A stretch of 64,000 nt of DNA, from contig JAVTVX010000024.1 of the NCBI GenBank assembly GCA_033439265.1, positions 9,593,001 to 9,657,000 of the forward strand, given 5' to 3'. Source of the DNA: Dillenia suffruticosa (taxonomy: Eukaryota > Streptophyta > Magnoliopsida > Dilleniales > Dilleniaceae). Under the pieces are notes generated by a model, which was not told where the DNA came from, ran no database searches, and worked only from the letters and a program-made list of their open reading frames with translations. Made by a program: the position numbers and the translations under genes. Positions 23,538 through 35,627 of this stretch are shown here, in pieces (within the stretch, counting starts at the first letter, position 1; each line of letters starts with the position of its first letter).

Positions 23538-24628
23538 ACTTTTCTTTAAAATTTGACCAATTTGTCCTGCTCTGCTCCTCTTGTTGTTCCTTCAATTTAG
23601 TTGAATTTTCAAGAAAACAACCATTTGAAACATGTGGGATTTGGTTTGGATTCGAAATTTTCGTCGAATTTTTGGTTCTGGATTTCATTGGTTAGTTGTT
23701 CAATTTGATTTCGTTTGCTAGTTGATATTTTGTCACTTTTCATGTGTTGTTGCATTAAAATCTTTTTTATGCTTACCGAGTCTTTACGAGAGAATTTGGA
23801 ATTAGGTTAAATTTGCTTTTGTTTAAATTTCCAAGAGCAATTAAGGCATTGAATGCCTGCCCAATTCACGCTCTGTTGTCTTTCATGAAGTTCTTGTCTG
23901 TCTTATTCTTGATGCTGTATGTGTGTTGGTGTGTATTTGACTATAAATATTCAAATTTAATATGTACGATTTGACCTTTTATGAATTGTTGATTGAGAAA
24001 ATATGGGAATTTGATTAGACCTACAAAATCAATGGGGAGAAAGCATTGCATCTGAATCCAAGACCTCATTCAAATTCAACAAAGCCAAAGACAGGACCAG
24101 TTTGTGAAGCTTGTGGGCGGCACATTCAAGAACTTGCTAATCGCTTTTGCTCTATTGCATGCAAGGTACTCAACTTAACTCAAACAAACCCTTAAACCCT
24201 ATTCAATCTATATTAATAATTTCACATACCCATGACCCAGGATTGAATTACTTCACTGACTAAGGAAACTGTGTCGCATTACTCAATGTATCGTTATTTT
24301 TCAAGATATATATACTCAGTTCTTTAATTTTCAACAAGGTCTGAGATTATTATTGACTATGTGGTTATATGTTCAGTTCGGAGATGGCTCTGGAAACACT
24401 AGAGATCGGAATCAGTCCATGGTTACCTTTGAAGTATCGGAGCTCGATGACTTCATATCGAAGCAAACTTCTAGTGAGGAGGCAAGTGGGAGAGAGGAGC
24501 AGTCATCTATATCCTTAGGAGATACATCGGAGGAGTCCCCAGCCTCACTGGATTCAAACTCAGCATTGAGGCCAAAGAAAATGTTGAACAAGAGAAAGTG
24601 CATTCCCAGGAGAGCTCCTTATATGTAG
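23105..24628 (+). CDS. PLATZ-type zinc-binding transcription factor, four exons, 217 aa
   Basis: Plant AT-rich sequence- and zinc-binding (PLATZ) protein; the family is nuclear, binds AT-rich DNA and mostly represses transcription. Exons as read: 23105-23107 (ATG only, then GTGAGT), 23198-23449, 24019-24165 and 24377-24628, all with GT..AG introns and codon-phase joins, giving 217 residues, a normal length. The protein begins MVIKNWLRTLLETEFF. Zinc ligands follow the family order: C19, H22, C34, C37, C42, C45, H53 and H56, then a second cluster at C114, C117, C129 and C133 (VCEACGR..RFCSIACK). TYKINGEKALHLNPRP (86-101) is the family's conserved middle block. The tail is Ser/Glu-rich (about 155-190) and ends with a basic nuclear-signal-like KKMLNKRKCIPRR. 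An alternative in-frame start at 23192 (MQVIKNW) exists if intron 1 is retained or transcription starts later. Its position is upstream of an AT-rich gap, with no neighbouring gene. No break is seen. The subfamily cannot be named from sequence alone. Confidence 0.92.
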
Positions 24629-24740
24629 TGTAGAGTATTGTTTCTCTGCTTTTTTTGTGTGTTGGGTTCATGTCATGGTACTTGAACAATAAGATTACAC
24701 AGCACAGGTCTTTAGGAAAATGAATTTAAAAAAAAAAAAA
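24629..24740 (+). other. Predicted 3' UTR of the PLATZ gene
   Basis: It follows the TAG stop. It holds an AATAAG near-signal at 24688-24693 and a genomic A run near 24727-24744. The true cleavage site may lie further downstream. Confidence 0.35.
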
Positions 24741-24744
24741 AAAA

Positions 24745-27074
24745 GATAAGAAAAATCACACCCAAGTAGTCCCCTTTTCTGGGTTTTTCGCTGGGTTAGT
24801 TGGAGAGTGAACCCCACCTTTGGCTATACATGAGAACTAAAAAGAGTACTGTGGTTTGTACAGCGTAAGTGTGGTGGAGGCGGTCACATTTTGGGGACCA
24901 AGTGAAAAAGAAAAAAAAATCAAATTCTTTTTGTGTAGCTATTTTGGAAAAATGTTGATTTGATTGGATTTAAACTTTTCTCAAAATTAATTGGTGAATT
25001 TGGTATTTCTTTGATATAATAAGGTTGATAATTTTTAAAGGGTACTTTTGGGATGGATGAATGATGGGATTGGATTGACTATATGTGATATGGGGTCTAA
25101 TGGGCTTGTTGGGTATGAGTGGGTTTGCCTTTTGAGTTTTGCAGATTTTCTCTCGTTTTTTATATAAATCTTTCGGTGGGGTCTCCATGGGAGACAACTT
25201 AATGGTTATGATATTCCACTCTAAATCTAATGATCCAGTTTTAAATCTATGTGCGATAAAAAAAAATAAAATAAATCTTTCAGTGGGGCCGTCATGGATT
25301 GAGAGGTCTGTCGCCGTCGCAATCTATGTCGGATGAGCCGTGGAGTCCCATTTCGCCTGGTCTTCGGTGGTTGATGGGTTGGGGCCTTTGTGGCTGGCAA
25401 ATTATTTTGTTTACGTTGTTTTCACGTGAATGTGTCACACAAAAATTAATACATAATCAAAAATATTAAAATTTTTAATTAAATTTTAAATTCAAAATTT
25501 TAAAATATAAAATTATATTAAAAGAGTTTTTATAATTTAAATCCGATAATGATCGAATTGTATTATTGACGGTATGATTTAAAATATAAAAAAAAAAAAA
25601 AATTACGAGAGACAGAAAGGGGCCGCGTAAGGGTGAGAACCGAAGGAAATGCACTAGTTTTCATAGTTTTATGGTAATTTAGAATTATACATATCTACCA
25701 AAATTTATATTTATACAACTGGCGTTTGATGCAGTAAAGTGATAGGGCCCATCCGGCCGTTTGGGCGCCCTGGCCTGCCTGCAAACACAACGTCCGTGGG
25801 GGGAAACAAAATCATGTTTACATTTGAGAGAGAAATGATGTTAAACAGAATGATTAACTTAATTGAATTCATTTAGCGCAACTGTTAAGCAATGCATTTA
25901 AAAAAAAAAAAACAGCAATAATATTATTTGATACTTAATTGGTGATAATTATATCAACAAACTTTTCTATTACCAACAGAATACTAGACTCCTTAACCTC
26001 AACCCTAAATTAGACTCTATAACCTCAAATTAAATTAATCGAGTTTTCCAAATACCTATAAAGTAACCAAAAAAGAAAAAAGTTTCAACACTCTTCAATT
26101 TTACATTTTCTTTGGTGAGATTTGAAAAATATATTTTCTTTTTGATATTAATCGATCGATATTTAGATTATTCAATTAATATAGTTTGAATACTATGAGA
26201 TCCATTTAGCGATTATCTCTCTTAACGTCCGTTTTTTTTTATTTACACTAATACATATAAAAAAGATAATTACTTATAGTTTTTGACAATTTCTCGAAGG
26301 AAAAAAAAAAAAAAAAAAAACACCTACCCTTACAAAAGAAAGATAAATCACTTTAATTGAGTAATTTAATAGATTTTGAGATGTATGGTAATCGGAAGAA
26401 AAAGAAATTAAGTGAATTAGAAAGTAATATCTTTCTAGTTTTCTAAATCAGTCATGAAATCTCTAATTTGTCGTCATTGAGAAAATAATATTCTACGAAT
26501 ATCCTTTACTGCTTTCATTCAATACCTTTCTTTTCCTTTTTCTCTTTTGGGAAAAGTGTCTCATCTTCTCCTCCTATCTCATTATTAATTCGGACGCAAT
26601 TAGCTCTTTCTTTCGTAATAATATTTTATTTTAATTATAATATTATAAACCATTTTTGAATGAATCAAAATGAATACAGTTTCAATTACCTTTTTGACAA
26701 TAAAAATTCACAAATTTAAAAACTTGTTATGCCTTTGGTTATTTCATCAGTAAATTGTTTTACAATTTTTAGTATTTTATGTTTTTGAATTTATAATTTG
26801 AAAAAAAATTATTATATTGATATATGGTATCATCCCTTTTTGCAGTTTTTGATTTATAAACTAATTTATTAAACAGTTTAAGTTTTTAACTTCTTTTGTC
26901 ATAAAACTCTTTATCTCAGCTTTCTTATTTCCAAACATTTTGTTATCATAGCTAAATTTTGTCAGATAGGACCTTAAACCACATTATTATTATTATTATA
27001 TAAAATTTAATATGAAAAATAGATGAATATGGACGTGATATATATTAGAGATGGAGAGTAGTATAATTAATTTG
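24745..27074. other. AT-rich intergenic region
   Basis: No gene recognised. It contains a small local repeat (AAATCTTTCGGTGGGG near 25167 and AAATCTTTCAGTGGGG near 25274), A runs near 25587 and 26301, and generic A/T-rich DNA. The few ORFs are short and of low complexity. Confidence 0.6.
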
Positions 27075-27079
27075 ATTTT

Positions 27080-30000
27080 TTTAATACCGATACTGCAGTG
27101 TCCGTACTATTGTATTTCTATTCAGAAATTAAATAAAATATTTCTCAATTAAATATATATAGAGAATTTTTTCATTTATTTTGATTTTTGATTTTGAGGT
27201 ATTTAAATTGAATTTTTTGGTATATTTTAAATTTTTACCGTATCCGCGAATTTTGGTATAAAATGAATATATATATATATATGTAAATAATAATAATAAA
27301 AATATGAGTAAAAAAAAAACAGAGAGAGGAGTGCTGCGTTTTGAGTCAAAATACAGCACATCAAATTAGGGCTTAAAGTCCTAATTCTGCATCTCTCTCC
27401 TTCTCCCTCTCTCTTCCTCTCTCTTTCTCTCTCCGCCTCTTTCCCTTCCCGCGACCTGCTCCACTCCGCCACGAGCTTCCGCCACGCACCACCACCACCA
27501 TCTTCTTCTTCTTCTCTCCCTCTCTATCTTTCCCTCTAGGATTCTCTCTCTCACTGTTTCTCTCTCTCTCCGCTGCTCACTCTCTCTCTATCTCTCGCGA
27601 TCTCTCTCCTTCTCAATCACACTCCGCCGTGAGCTTCCACGCATGCCATAACCACGAGCGCACCATAGCCGCTGCAACTCCTCCCTCCTGCAACCGCGCC
27701 GCAGCGCGATCCTCCCTGCACGAGCGCGAGCGCGCCGCAGCGCGCTCTTCCCCCCGCCAGCGCTCCATAGCACAAGCGAGAGCGTACGCCTACTCGGGAG
27801 CGCACCTGTGCATGAGTGCTCTCCAGCCCACTAGCGCGTGCAACCCGCGAGCGCGCGACTGCAATCCAGCTCACGAGAGCACGCTCCAGTCCGCGAGCGT
27901 GCCAGCCCACCAGCCCACCAGCCCACGAGTCCATTAGCCCGCGACAGCCCATGAGCTCGCCAGCCCGCGAGCCCACCAGCCCGTAATGGCCCTCGAGCCT
28001 GCGACGGCCCGCGAGCCCGTGACCAGCCGTCTCCTTCAAGAGCTCACCTGCAGTCCCCGCAGAAACCCTAGGTCGCGGCTTCTTTACTGTAGATAACGGC
28101 TATGTTGGTCGAAGTATTAGGATTTTGTATTTAGAATTTGAGTTAGTTGCTAATATTGTTCAAATTTGAAAATATTACAGATTTTAAACCAATTCGATGG
28201 ACGAATGAAAGCTAGGTTTGAGATTTACGAAACCTTAGGTGAGAGAGAATTGCAATCACTTAAACGTTTGAAATAAATTTTATCGAATTTAGGTTGAAAT
28301 TAGAATCGAAAGCTATATATATGTTATGAAATATGTTAAATTCAAGGAAAATTAGAAAAAAAAAATGAGAAATATTGGAAATTTGATCATTGATGAAACA
28401 AATGATTCGAAATTGATAAAACGGAAATCTAGAAAAGAGATTGGGTAAATTAAGATTGTATTAAATTGTAAAGAAAAATGGAAAATCCCTTGTTAGACTT
28501 TATTTGATATTAAATTGTGATGATTTGATTAGAAAAATCTTTTTGAAGACTCGAGAGGTCAGATTGGATTTGTTTTGAAAATAGGGAGTGACCACCCTCC
28601 CTAGAGGTGAGTGGAACCCTAATGTCTTGCATGAAATAGTGAAACCTGATTTTATCATGTTTTTAATAAAACATATTTTTTTGATATGTATTGTCTCGAC
28701 GCATGAAATTAAAATTGAAATCTATTTTGAGATTATTGGAGTGTCGTGCTTATATTTCTACGATTATGCTTCCATATTTGAAATGAAATGAAATTGTGCT
28801 ATGATTTGAGAAATGGAATGCTTTCTATTCTATCATTGTATTGGTTTATTGAATTTAAATGATTTCGATGAAATATATTAGCATACGGATTTGAATTATT
28901 TTGAGAATATGATGAGATGATTTGACTATGTGGGTTGGATGCCTGCTAGTTTTAAATGATATGATGATATGACATTATTTGATAAATTTCGTAGCTACGA
29001 AAGACGTTTGTAGAGGCACTAGGTTGCTCGGATATGCTTCTACAGGAGGTATCCACAAACGTCATATGTCTAATGGCTATAGGCGTGGCCGGTTAAACCC
29101 AAGTAAGAGGGAGGACATGTGTGACGCTACCATCTAGTATCGGGCGAGGTCCTATACACAATGATGAGCTAGCCCCAGTGAACTCATGGCTAACGTCGGG
29201 GTAGAGAGCGACTTTTGAACTCTTTGCATAATAAAACCCCCGATGCACTTGTCCTTGGTCATGATTGACCTTTGCCAGGATCCTTTCGGCTTACTCTATG
29301 ATCTATTTGATTTTAAATGGATGCATATATGTATGTTATCGTGTAAATGATTTAATGAGTTCATTTTAGCGAACACATCATGATTTACTGTAAAATTTGA
29401 ATTATTGGTTATGAATGATATTATTTGACACTCCAATGTTCACCTCCACTATTAGTATTTGAGATTAATCCCCTCACTCACTGGATATCTTCCTTGATAC
29501 TCACCCATCTTCTTTCCCTCCTCAAACAGGATTATTGTGCTACAGTGACGCTTCGGCTCTAGAGGATTTGGTAGCTCGTTGGAGGATTTGAGTGTTTTTC
29601 GATGGTGAGATTTAAATTAAGTTGAGATATGAGCTCCGTACCTTATTTTCGATCCTGAGAGGTTTTGACCTTGAGGTCCATAGTTGACCGTATATTTATT
29701 ATAGGATTGACTGTATAAGTTATGTATATTTATTTGTGAAACTCTCATATTTCATTTGTATTGAGCCAAAATTATAGTGTTTGAATGTCAATTTAAGAAA
29801 ATTGGTCGTAAATTGTATAAGATTTAGGCCCGCTTAGTGTGACGGCTGCTCATGCTCTAGTTGGATATGACGATAGAGGTCTATGGTTAGGATTGTTGAA
29901 AATTTACTTAGCCTGGCGTTGTTCTAGATGTCTGCTGTGGTTGGTGGGTTGTTATGAGGCCGGAATGACAATTTTATTTTATTTATAGGATGATTTTAAA

Positions 30001-30138
30001 TTATACATGGTTAAACATGTTTATTTGTATATGGGAGATCTCCGATTTATGGGGAGATTCTCTCCGATTTTCTATAAAAATACAATAGACATTCAGGGCA
30101 ATGGGTGGCTACTCACGATTTCGGTTTGGGACGTGACA
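27080..30138 (+). repeat. 5' LTR of G1 (3,059 bp)
   Basis: The start TTTAATACCGATACTGCAGTG parallels TGTAACACCGACACTGCGGTG of the 3' LTR; the end is GTGACA. It contains a TA microsatellite (about 27266-27282), a CT-rich tract (27390-27620) and a GC-rich, CpG-rich block (27620-28075) in otherwise AT-rich sequence. Confidence 0.92.
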
Positions 30139-30144
30139 GTTTTA

Positions 30145-30157
30145 TTGGTATCAGAGC
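30145..30157 (+). other. Primer-binding site of G1
   Basis: TTGGTATCAGAGC, complementary to the 3' end of initiator tRNA-Met, lies 6 bases after the 5' LTR. Confidence 0.9.
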
Positions 30158-30449
30158 GTCTAGATTAGAGAAAAGATAGTAGTAAAAATCTTCCCAAGTA
30201 CGTTGAAAGTCCTTAATGCATTAGAGAGTTTTATACAGTCATTCAAAGTCTCGTATACAGTCATAGGCATATAAGATCATTTATTGTAACAATATACGAG
30301 GCATACATTCCAAGATTCCGCATTCAAATATCTTCATTTATAACTCGAATTTTATATTTAGGGGGTTAATTACTCGGTAACTAATGCTAATCCTTGCTTA
30401 TATTTAATGAAACGGTGCTCTCTTTATAGAATTATACTGCCTAGACATG

Positions 30450-31805
30450 GTAGGCGTGGTGCACTACCGAAGAGTCCCTCAATACCTGAGGCTTCTAGGG
30501 CACTTGAGGCTCCATGAGCATGGAGGGTGCTTCTTCTACTCACGCACCTTCTCTAGTGCCACCCCCAGCACTTCCACCGATTGGTATAGCCTAGATTCCT
30601 CCACCACCACTTGATGTCTTGAGGCAGTGGCAGGAGTGGTATAGTAAATATGGGGCGCAGATGCCACCGCTTCCACTACAGACACCAGCGACCACACCTG
30701 CGGCCGTACTTGCACCTACGGCATCGATTCTTCTTTCGGTGATCGGTCCTTTTGTTTCTACTTCTACCGATGAGACGTCGGCTACAGTGATGCACAGACT
30801 TTTCAGGATCCAATGATGCCGTAGCGGCGAAGCACTGGATCAACAGGACTCGTAGGATCCTTACGGATTTGGGGTTATCAGAGGAGCTCAGATTGAGAGT
30901 TGCTAAGAGACTTCTCGACGGAGATGCCCTCTTGTAGTAGGAGGCTATCCGTGACAGTGGTATATAGACCTTGCAGTGGGAGGACTTTCTACGAGAGTTC
31001 GACCACAGGTACTTCACCCCGTTCCAACAGGATCGGATGAGGACGGAGTTCCTGCACTTACACTAAGGGGCTAGGTCAGTCTCAGAGTACGAGGCTGAGC
31101 TTAGACAACTAGCGGCCTTGGTCCCCGACATGGCTACACCAGCTCAAATGAGGTTCAAGTTTGAAGATGGCCTCTAATTAAGCATAAAAAAGTATATGAC
31201 GTGACTCTCTCTTTTATATTATCAAAGGTAATTGATTCAGCATATCGGGCGGATGAGATCGTCCGAGCTGAGGCTAGGTAGAGAGAGAGTCACCAGAAGA
31301 GGAAGACTGGGTTACCGGGTGGATAGTTTTTGAAGAGAGGTAGAGGTTTCGGACATCCCGGAGGTTCTTCTAGCTTCAAACCAGTATGACTGGGACAGGG
31401 ACCTCGACCATAGGGTTTTGGGGTACCAGCCCCTAATGTCTGTACACAGTCAACTACACAAAGACAGCCTTTCTACCGTAGATGCGGCAGCCACCATGCC
31501 TTTGGGGCATGTAGAGCACCAGTTACTTGCTTCCAGTATGGGAAGTAAGGTCACGTTAGGAGTATCTATTCAGATTTAGGTCGATGAGGATTGACTTTGC
31601 AGAGTCATATTGGTAATTCTGGCACAGGCCAGTAGGGGCACCTGCGCACTCAGCTCTTACCGCTCCTCGGACTGCAACCGAGAGTAATACAGTACTAGGA
31701 CCGTCGCGACAGCAGCCTAGGGCCCAGTCTCGTATGTTTGCGGTGACACAAGAGGACGCATAGGCAAACCCTAATATTATTATGGGTAATCCTCCCGCAA
31801 ATCCC
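30450..31805 (+). pseudogene. G1 gag remnant
   Basis: It parallels the gag of G2 (47887-49062, minus): a Pro-rich start, a region like GLSEELRLRVAERLL, the retrotransposon-gag core, and a CCHC-type zinc knuckle near 31465-31555 (CGSHHAFGACRAPVTC). Broken fossil. Confidence 0.85.
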
Positions 31806-31984
31806 TTAGTGTAGTACTTTTGTTGTATTTTGTATGAGCTTTTTGTATATCATGATGTCGATGTAAAGTTTTGACTAGTTAAAGTTTTAGAAACTTAACT
31901 AATTTGATATATATATGAATTTGTCTACTTTTCTTCGTATTTTAAATATCTTTAATCTCTTTCCCTTCCTCACATTTAGGTACC
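31806..31984 (+). other. AT-rich spacer between gag and protease of G1
   Basis: About 180 bases, T-rich, with TTTTGACTAGTTAAAG and ending CACATTTAG before GTACCATGCG. The same spacer is present in G2 (47460-47640, minus), so it is a conserved part of this family rather than random decay. Confidence 0.65.
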
Positions 31985-33260
31985 ATGCGAATATTTGGCA
32001 TCGACGTTCGTATTCTCATAGATACCGAGTCAAATTTTTTATATGTGAGCAACACGTTTGCTCGCCATTCTGATAGATCTCTTTTGCTACTTGATGAGGA
32101 GATTATGGTAGCCACTCCTCTTGACAAGCATATCATTCGAGATACAGTCTATAGGGGTTGTGAGGTCGGTATTGGGGAGGCAGTATTAGGGGCAGATCTG
32201 ATTCCGCTCCCTATCACAGATTTTGATGCCATCCTAGGAATGGATTGACTGAGTTTACACCGTGCTTTTGTGGATTGTTTCACAAAGAAGGTTGAGTTTC
32301 GGAGGTCCGGGCAGCTACCATTAGTATTCCTGGGTGAGAGACGAGTATTGCCCCGCTATATTATATCTGTTATAAAGGCTAGACGCTTGATACGCCATGG
32401 TAGTACGGCTCATCTGGCTTATATTGTCGACATTACCGTTGAAGGACTGAGACTTGAAGATGTCCCTGTGGTGTAGGAGTTTCCAAAGGTATTCCCCGAG
32501 GAGCTTTCCGGTTTACCATCAGTTCGAGAGTTCGATTTCGAGATTGATCTAGTACCGGGGACTAATTCTATTTCTATTTCACCGTATAGAATGGCGCCTG
32601 TGGAACTAAGAGAGTTTAAAATCCAGTTGCAGGAACTTTTGGATAAGGGGTTTATTCGCTTGAGTACTTCACCTTGAGGTGTTTCGGCGTTATTTGTAAA
32701 GAAGAAATATGGTACACTTAGCCTTTGTGTGGATTACAGATAGTTGAACAAAGCCACCAGAAAAAACAGATATTCCCTGCCACGTATGGATGATTTGTTT
32801 GATCAGCTGCAGGGAACTATGGTTTTCTCTAATATTGATCTCCATTCGAGTTATCACCAATTGAGAATTCGGGCTGAAGATTTGCCCAAGACAACTTTTC
32901 ACATGCGATACGGCCATTACGAGTTTCTAGTCATGACGTTTGGGTTGACTAATGTTCCAGCTCCTTTTATGGATCTGATGAACCGAGTTTTTCACGACTA
33001 CTTGGATCGGTTTGTCAGCGTGTTCATCGATGACATCTTGATATATTCATGGAGTGATGAAGATCATGTTTAGCACCTTTGGGTGGTATTGCAGATACTC
33101 CGTGAGAAGCAGTTATATGCCAAATTCTCGAAATGTGAGTTTTGGCTTAGACAAATTGGATTCTTGGGGCATATTGTCTCTGCGGAGGGTATTTATGTTG
33201 ATCTGCGGAAGGTTGAGGCTATAGTGAAGTGGGAGCAGCCATAAACAGTTACCAAGATTC
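31985..33260 (+). pseudogene. G1 protease and reverse transcriptase remnant
   Basis: The protease begins MRIFGIDVRILIDTES (retropepsin block, degenerate) and ends with LPITDFDAILGMD. RT blocks are [39 protein letters not shown] and the catalytic FIDDILIYS (near 33030-33057). Broken fossil. Confidence 0.9.
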
Positions 33261-33985
33261 GTAGTTTTTTCGATTTGGCTGGGTATTATCGCAGATTTGT
33301 ATAGGGATTCTCCCGGATAGCTGCTCCGTTGTCTAGATTGACCCAGAAGGGGGTCAAGTTTGTTTGGGATGAGCGTTGCGAGGCAAGCTTCCAGGAGCTC
33401 AAACAACGATTGACATCCGTTCCAATTTTATCCCTTCCCACTAGTAGTCTAGAATATATAGTATACAGTGATGCTAGCCGACAGGAATTGAGTTGTGTTC
33501 TGATACAGGATGGTCGGGTTATTGCATATGCCTCGCGACAACTAAAGAAACACGAGATTAACTACCCGACGCATGATTTAGAGTTGGCAGCTATAGTCTT
33601 CGTGTTGAAGATATGATGACATTATCTTTATGGGGTGACCTACTGAGTATTTACAGATCACAAGAGTTTGAAATATCTATTTACCCAAAAAGAGATGAAT
33701 TTGAGATAGAGAAGATGGTTAGAGCTTTTCAAAGATTATGACCTCATTATTGACTATCATTCGGGCAAGGCGAATGTTATAGCAGATATTTTGAGTCGGA
33801 AATCAGCATCATCCTCACAGTCGATAGAGAAAGCCTGCCTTTCTTGTTTAGTGGGACTCCGAGCCTTGGGAGTCAGTTTGATTAGTGATGATCAGAGAGG
33901 CTTATTAGCTAGATTTGAGGTCAGACTGACTTTATTCGACCGTATCCGAGAGCTCCAGAGTACAGATGAGGAGTTTTAGAGTATT
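33261..33985 (+). pseudogene. G1 RNase H remnant
   Basis: Contains [39 protein letters not shown] and LELAAIVF (33329-33616), the usual Gypsy RNase H blocks, then the linker to integrase. Broken fossil. Confidence 0.88.
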
Positions 33986-34029
33986 ACGGATAGAGTCCGC
34001 AGAACTGAGGGTGGAGACTTCAGGATCCA

Positions 34030-35360
34030 AAGAGATGGTGTGATAGTATCCAGGGAGCGAGTTTGTATTCCTGCTGATTCAGATCTCCGCAAGGCCATAC
34101 TTGAGGAGGCACACTTCTCCGCTTATGCATTGCATCCGGGTGGTACCAAAATGTATCGAACCATTCGGGATAGTTATTGGTGGCCTGGTATGAAACGGGA
34201 AATCGCGGATTTTGTGGCTATATGTTTAGTTTGCCAACAGGTGAAAGCCGAGCATCAACAGCCGGCTGGTACATTACAGCTCTTACCCATCCCTGAGTGG
34301 AAGTGGGATCACATTACTATAGATTTTGTGACAGGGCTACCGCGGACTTTATCACGTCATGATGTCATTTGGGTGATTGTAAATCGACTCACAAAGTCCG
34401 TGCATTTTCTTCTTATTCGCAGCGACTATCCTTTGGAGATCTTGACACGTCTTTACATTGATACGATAGTTTGGCGGCATGGTGTTCCTGTATCGATAAT
34501 ATCAGATAGGGACCCGAGATTTACTTCCAGATTTTGGCCCAAGTTATAGGAGACAATGAGCATAAGACTGAATTTTAGTATAGCCTATCATCCGTAGACA
34601 GATGGTCAGTCAAAGAGGACCATTCAGACCCTTGAGGACATGCTGAGGGCATGTGTGATGGATTTTTAGGGTAGTTGGGATCGACACCTTCCACTGGTCG
34701 AATTCGCATATAATAACAGCTATTAGGCCAGTATAGGGATGCTCCCGTATGAGGCACTGTATGACAGGAAGTGCCATACCCTGATATGCTGGGATGAGGT
34801 TGGAGAGCGACGTCTCAGCAGTATTGAGCTGATTGAAGAAACGAAGGATAAAGTAAAGGTCATCCGTGAGCTAATGAAAGCCGCCTAGGACAGACAAAAG
34901 GCATATGCCGATCGTAGGCGGCGACCTCTTGAGTTTGCCACTATATGGTTTTCTTGATGATATCTCATTGGAAGGGAATTATACGGTTCAGGCAGCAGGG
35001 CAATTTGAGCCCCAAATATATTGGACCCTTCCGTATCCTTGAGAGGGTCGAAAGTGTGGCACACAGATTGAAGCTACTAGATGAACTATCCCGTATTCAC
35101 GACATCTTCCATGTCTCAGTACTTAGGAAGTATTTGGCCGATCCTTCTCATGTACTTGAGCCTCCACCTGTTGAATTACGAGAGGACCTTAGTTTTCCAG
35201 TTCAGCCCGCGACTATTCTAGATTGGCAGGTCAGGAAACTGTGGAGCAAGGAAGTCTCGTTGGTCAGAGTCTTGTGGAGGAGTGACCAGGTTGATGAAGA
35301 GATCTGGGAGCCCGAGGAGGCTATGAGGAGACAGTACTCTCATTTATTTATTGTTTAGTT
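34030..35360 (+). pseudogene. G1 integrase and chromodomain remnant
   Basis: The HHCC zinc-binding end ([35 protein letters not shown]) is followed by the core ([25 protein letters not shown]) and, at 34945-35358, the C-terminal part (KYIGPFRILERV, HDIFHVSVLRKYL) with a chromodomain-like end DEEIWEPEEAMRR. Broken fossil. Confidence 0.9.
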
Positions 35361-35405
35361 TTCTTTTAGTTTCGAGAACGAAACTTGTTTTTAAGGGTTA
35401 GAAAA

Positions 35406-35591
35406 TGTAACACCGACACTGCGGTGTTCGTACTATTGTACTCCTATTCAAAAATTAAATAAAATATTTTTCAGTTATATATATATATAGAGAAAATTTT
35501 CATTTATTTTGATTTTTGATTTTTGGGTTTTTAAATTGAATTTTTTGGTATATTTTAAATTTTTACCATATCTGCGAATTTTGGTGTAAAA

Positions 35592-35627
<36 letters not shown>

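Noticed and set aside
23180-23695. Single 171-codon ORF starting before PLATZ exon 2 and running on past 23449
   Set aside because: It reads through intron 2; the conserved PLATZ text resumes at 24019 after a GT..AG intron, so the spliced model is preferred.
24353-24628. Reading PLATZ exon 4 as a separate small gene starting at 24353
   Set aside because: It has no start context; the stretch from 24377 continues the PLATZ frame after a TTCAG acceptor.
27629-27937. ORF of about 100 codons rich in Ala, Arg and Ser in the G1 LTR (and similar ORFs at 27617-28039, 35865-36394, 43355-44004 and 51287-51953)
   Set aside because: They lie in the GC-rich LTR blocks, overlap on both strands and all frames, and are made of short repeats. 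GC-rich DNA has few stop codons, so these are chance ORFs.
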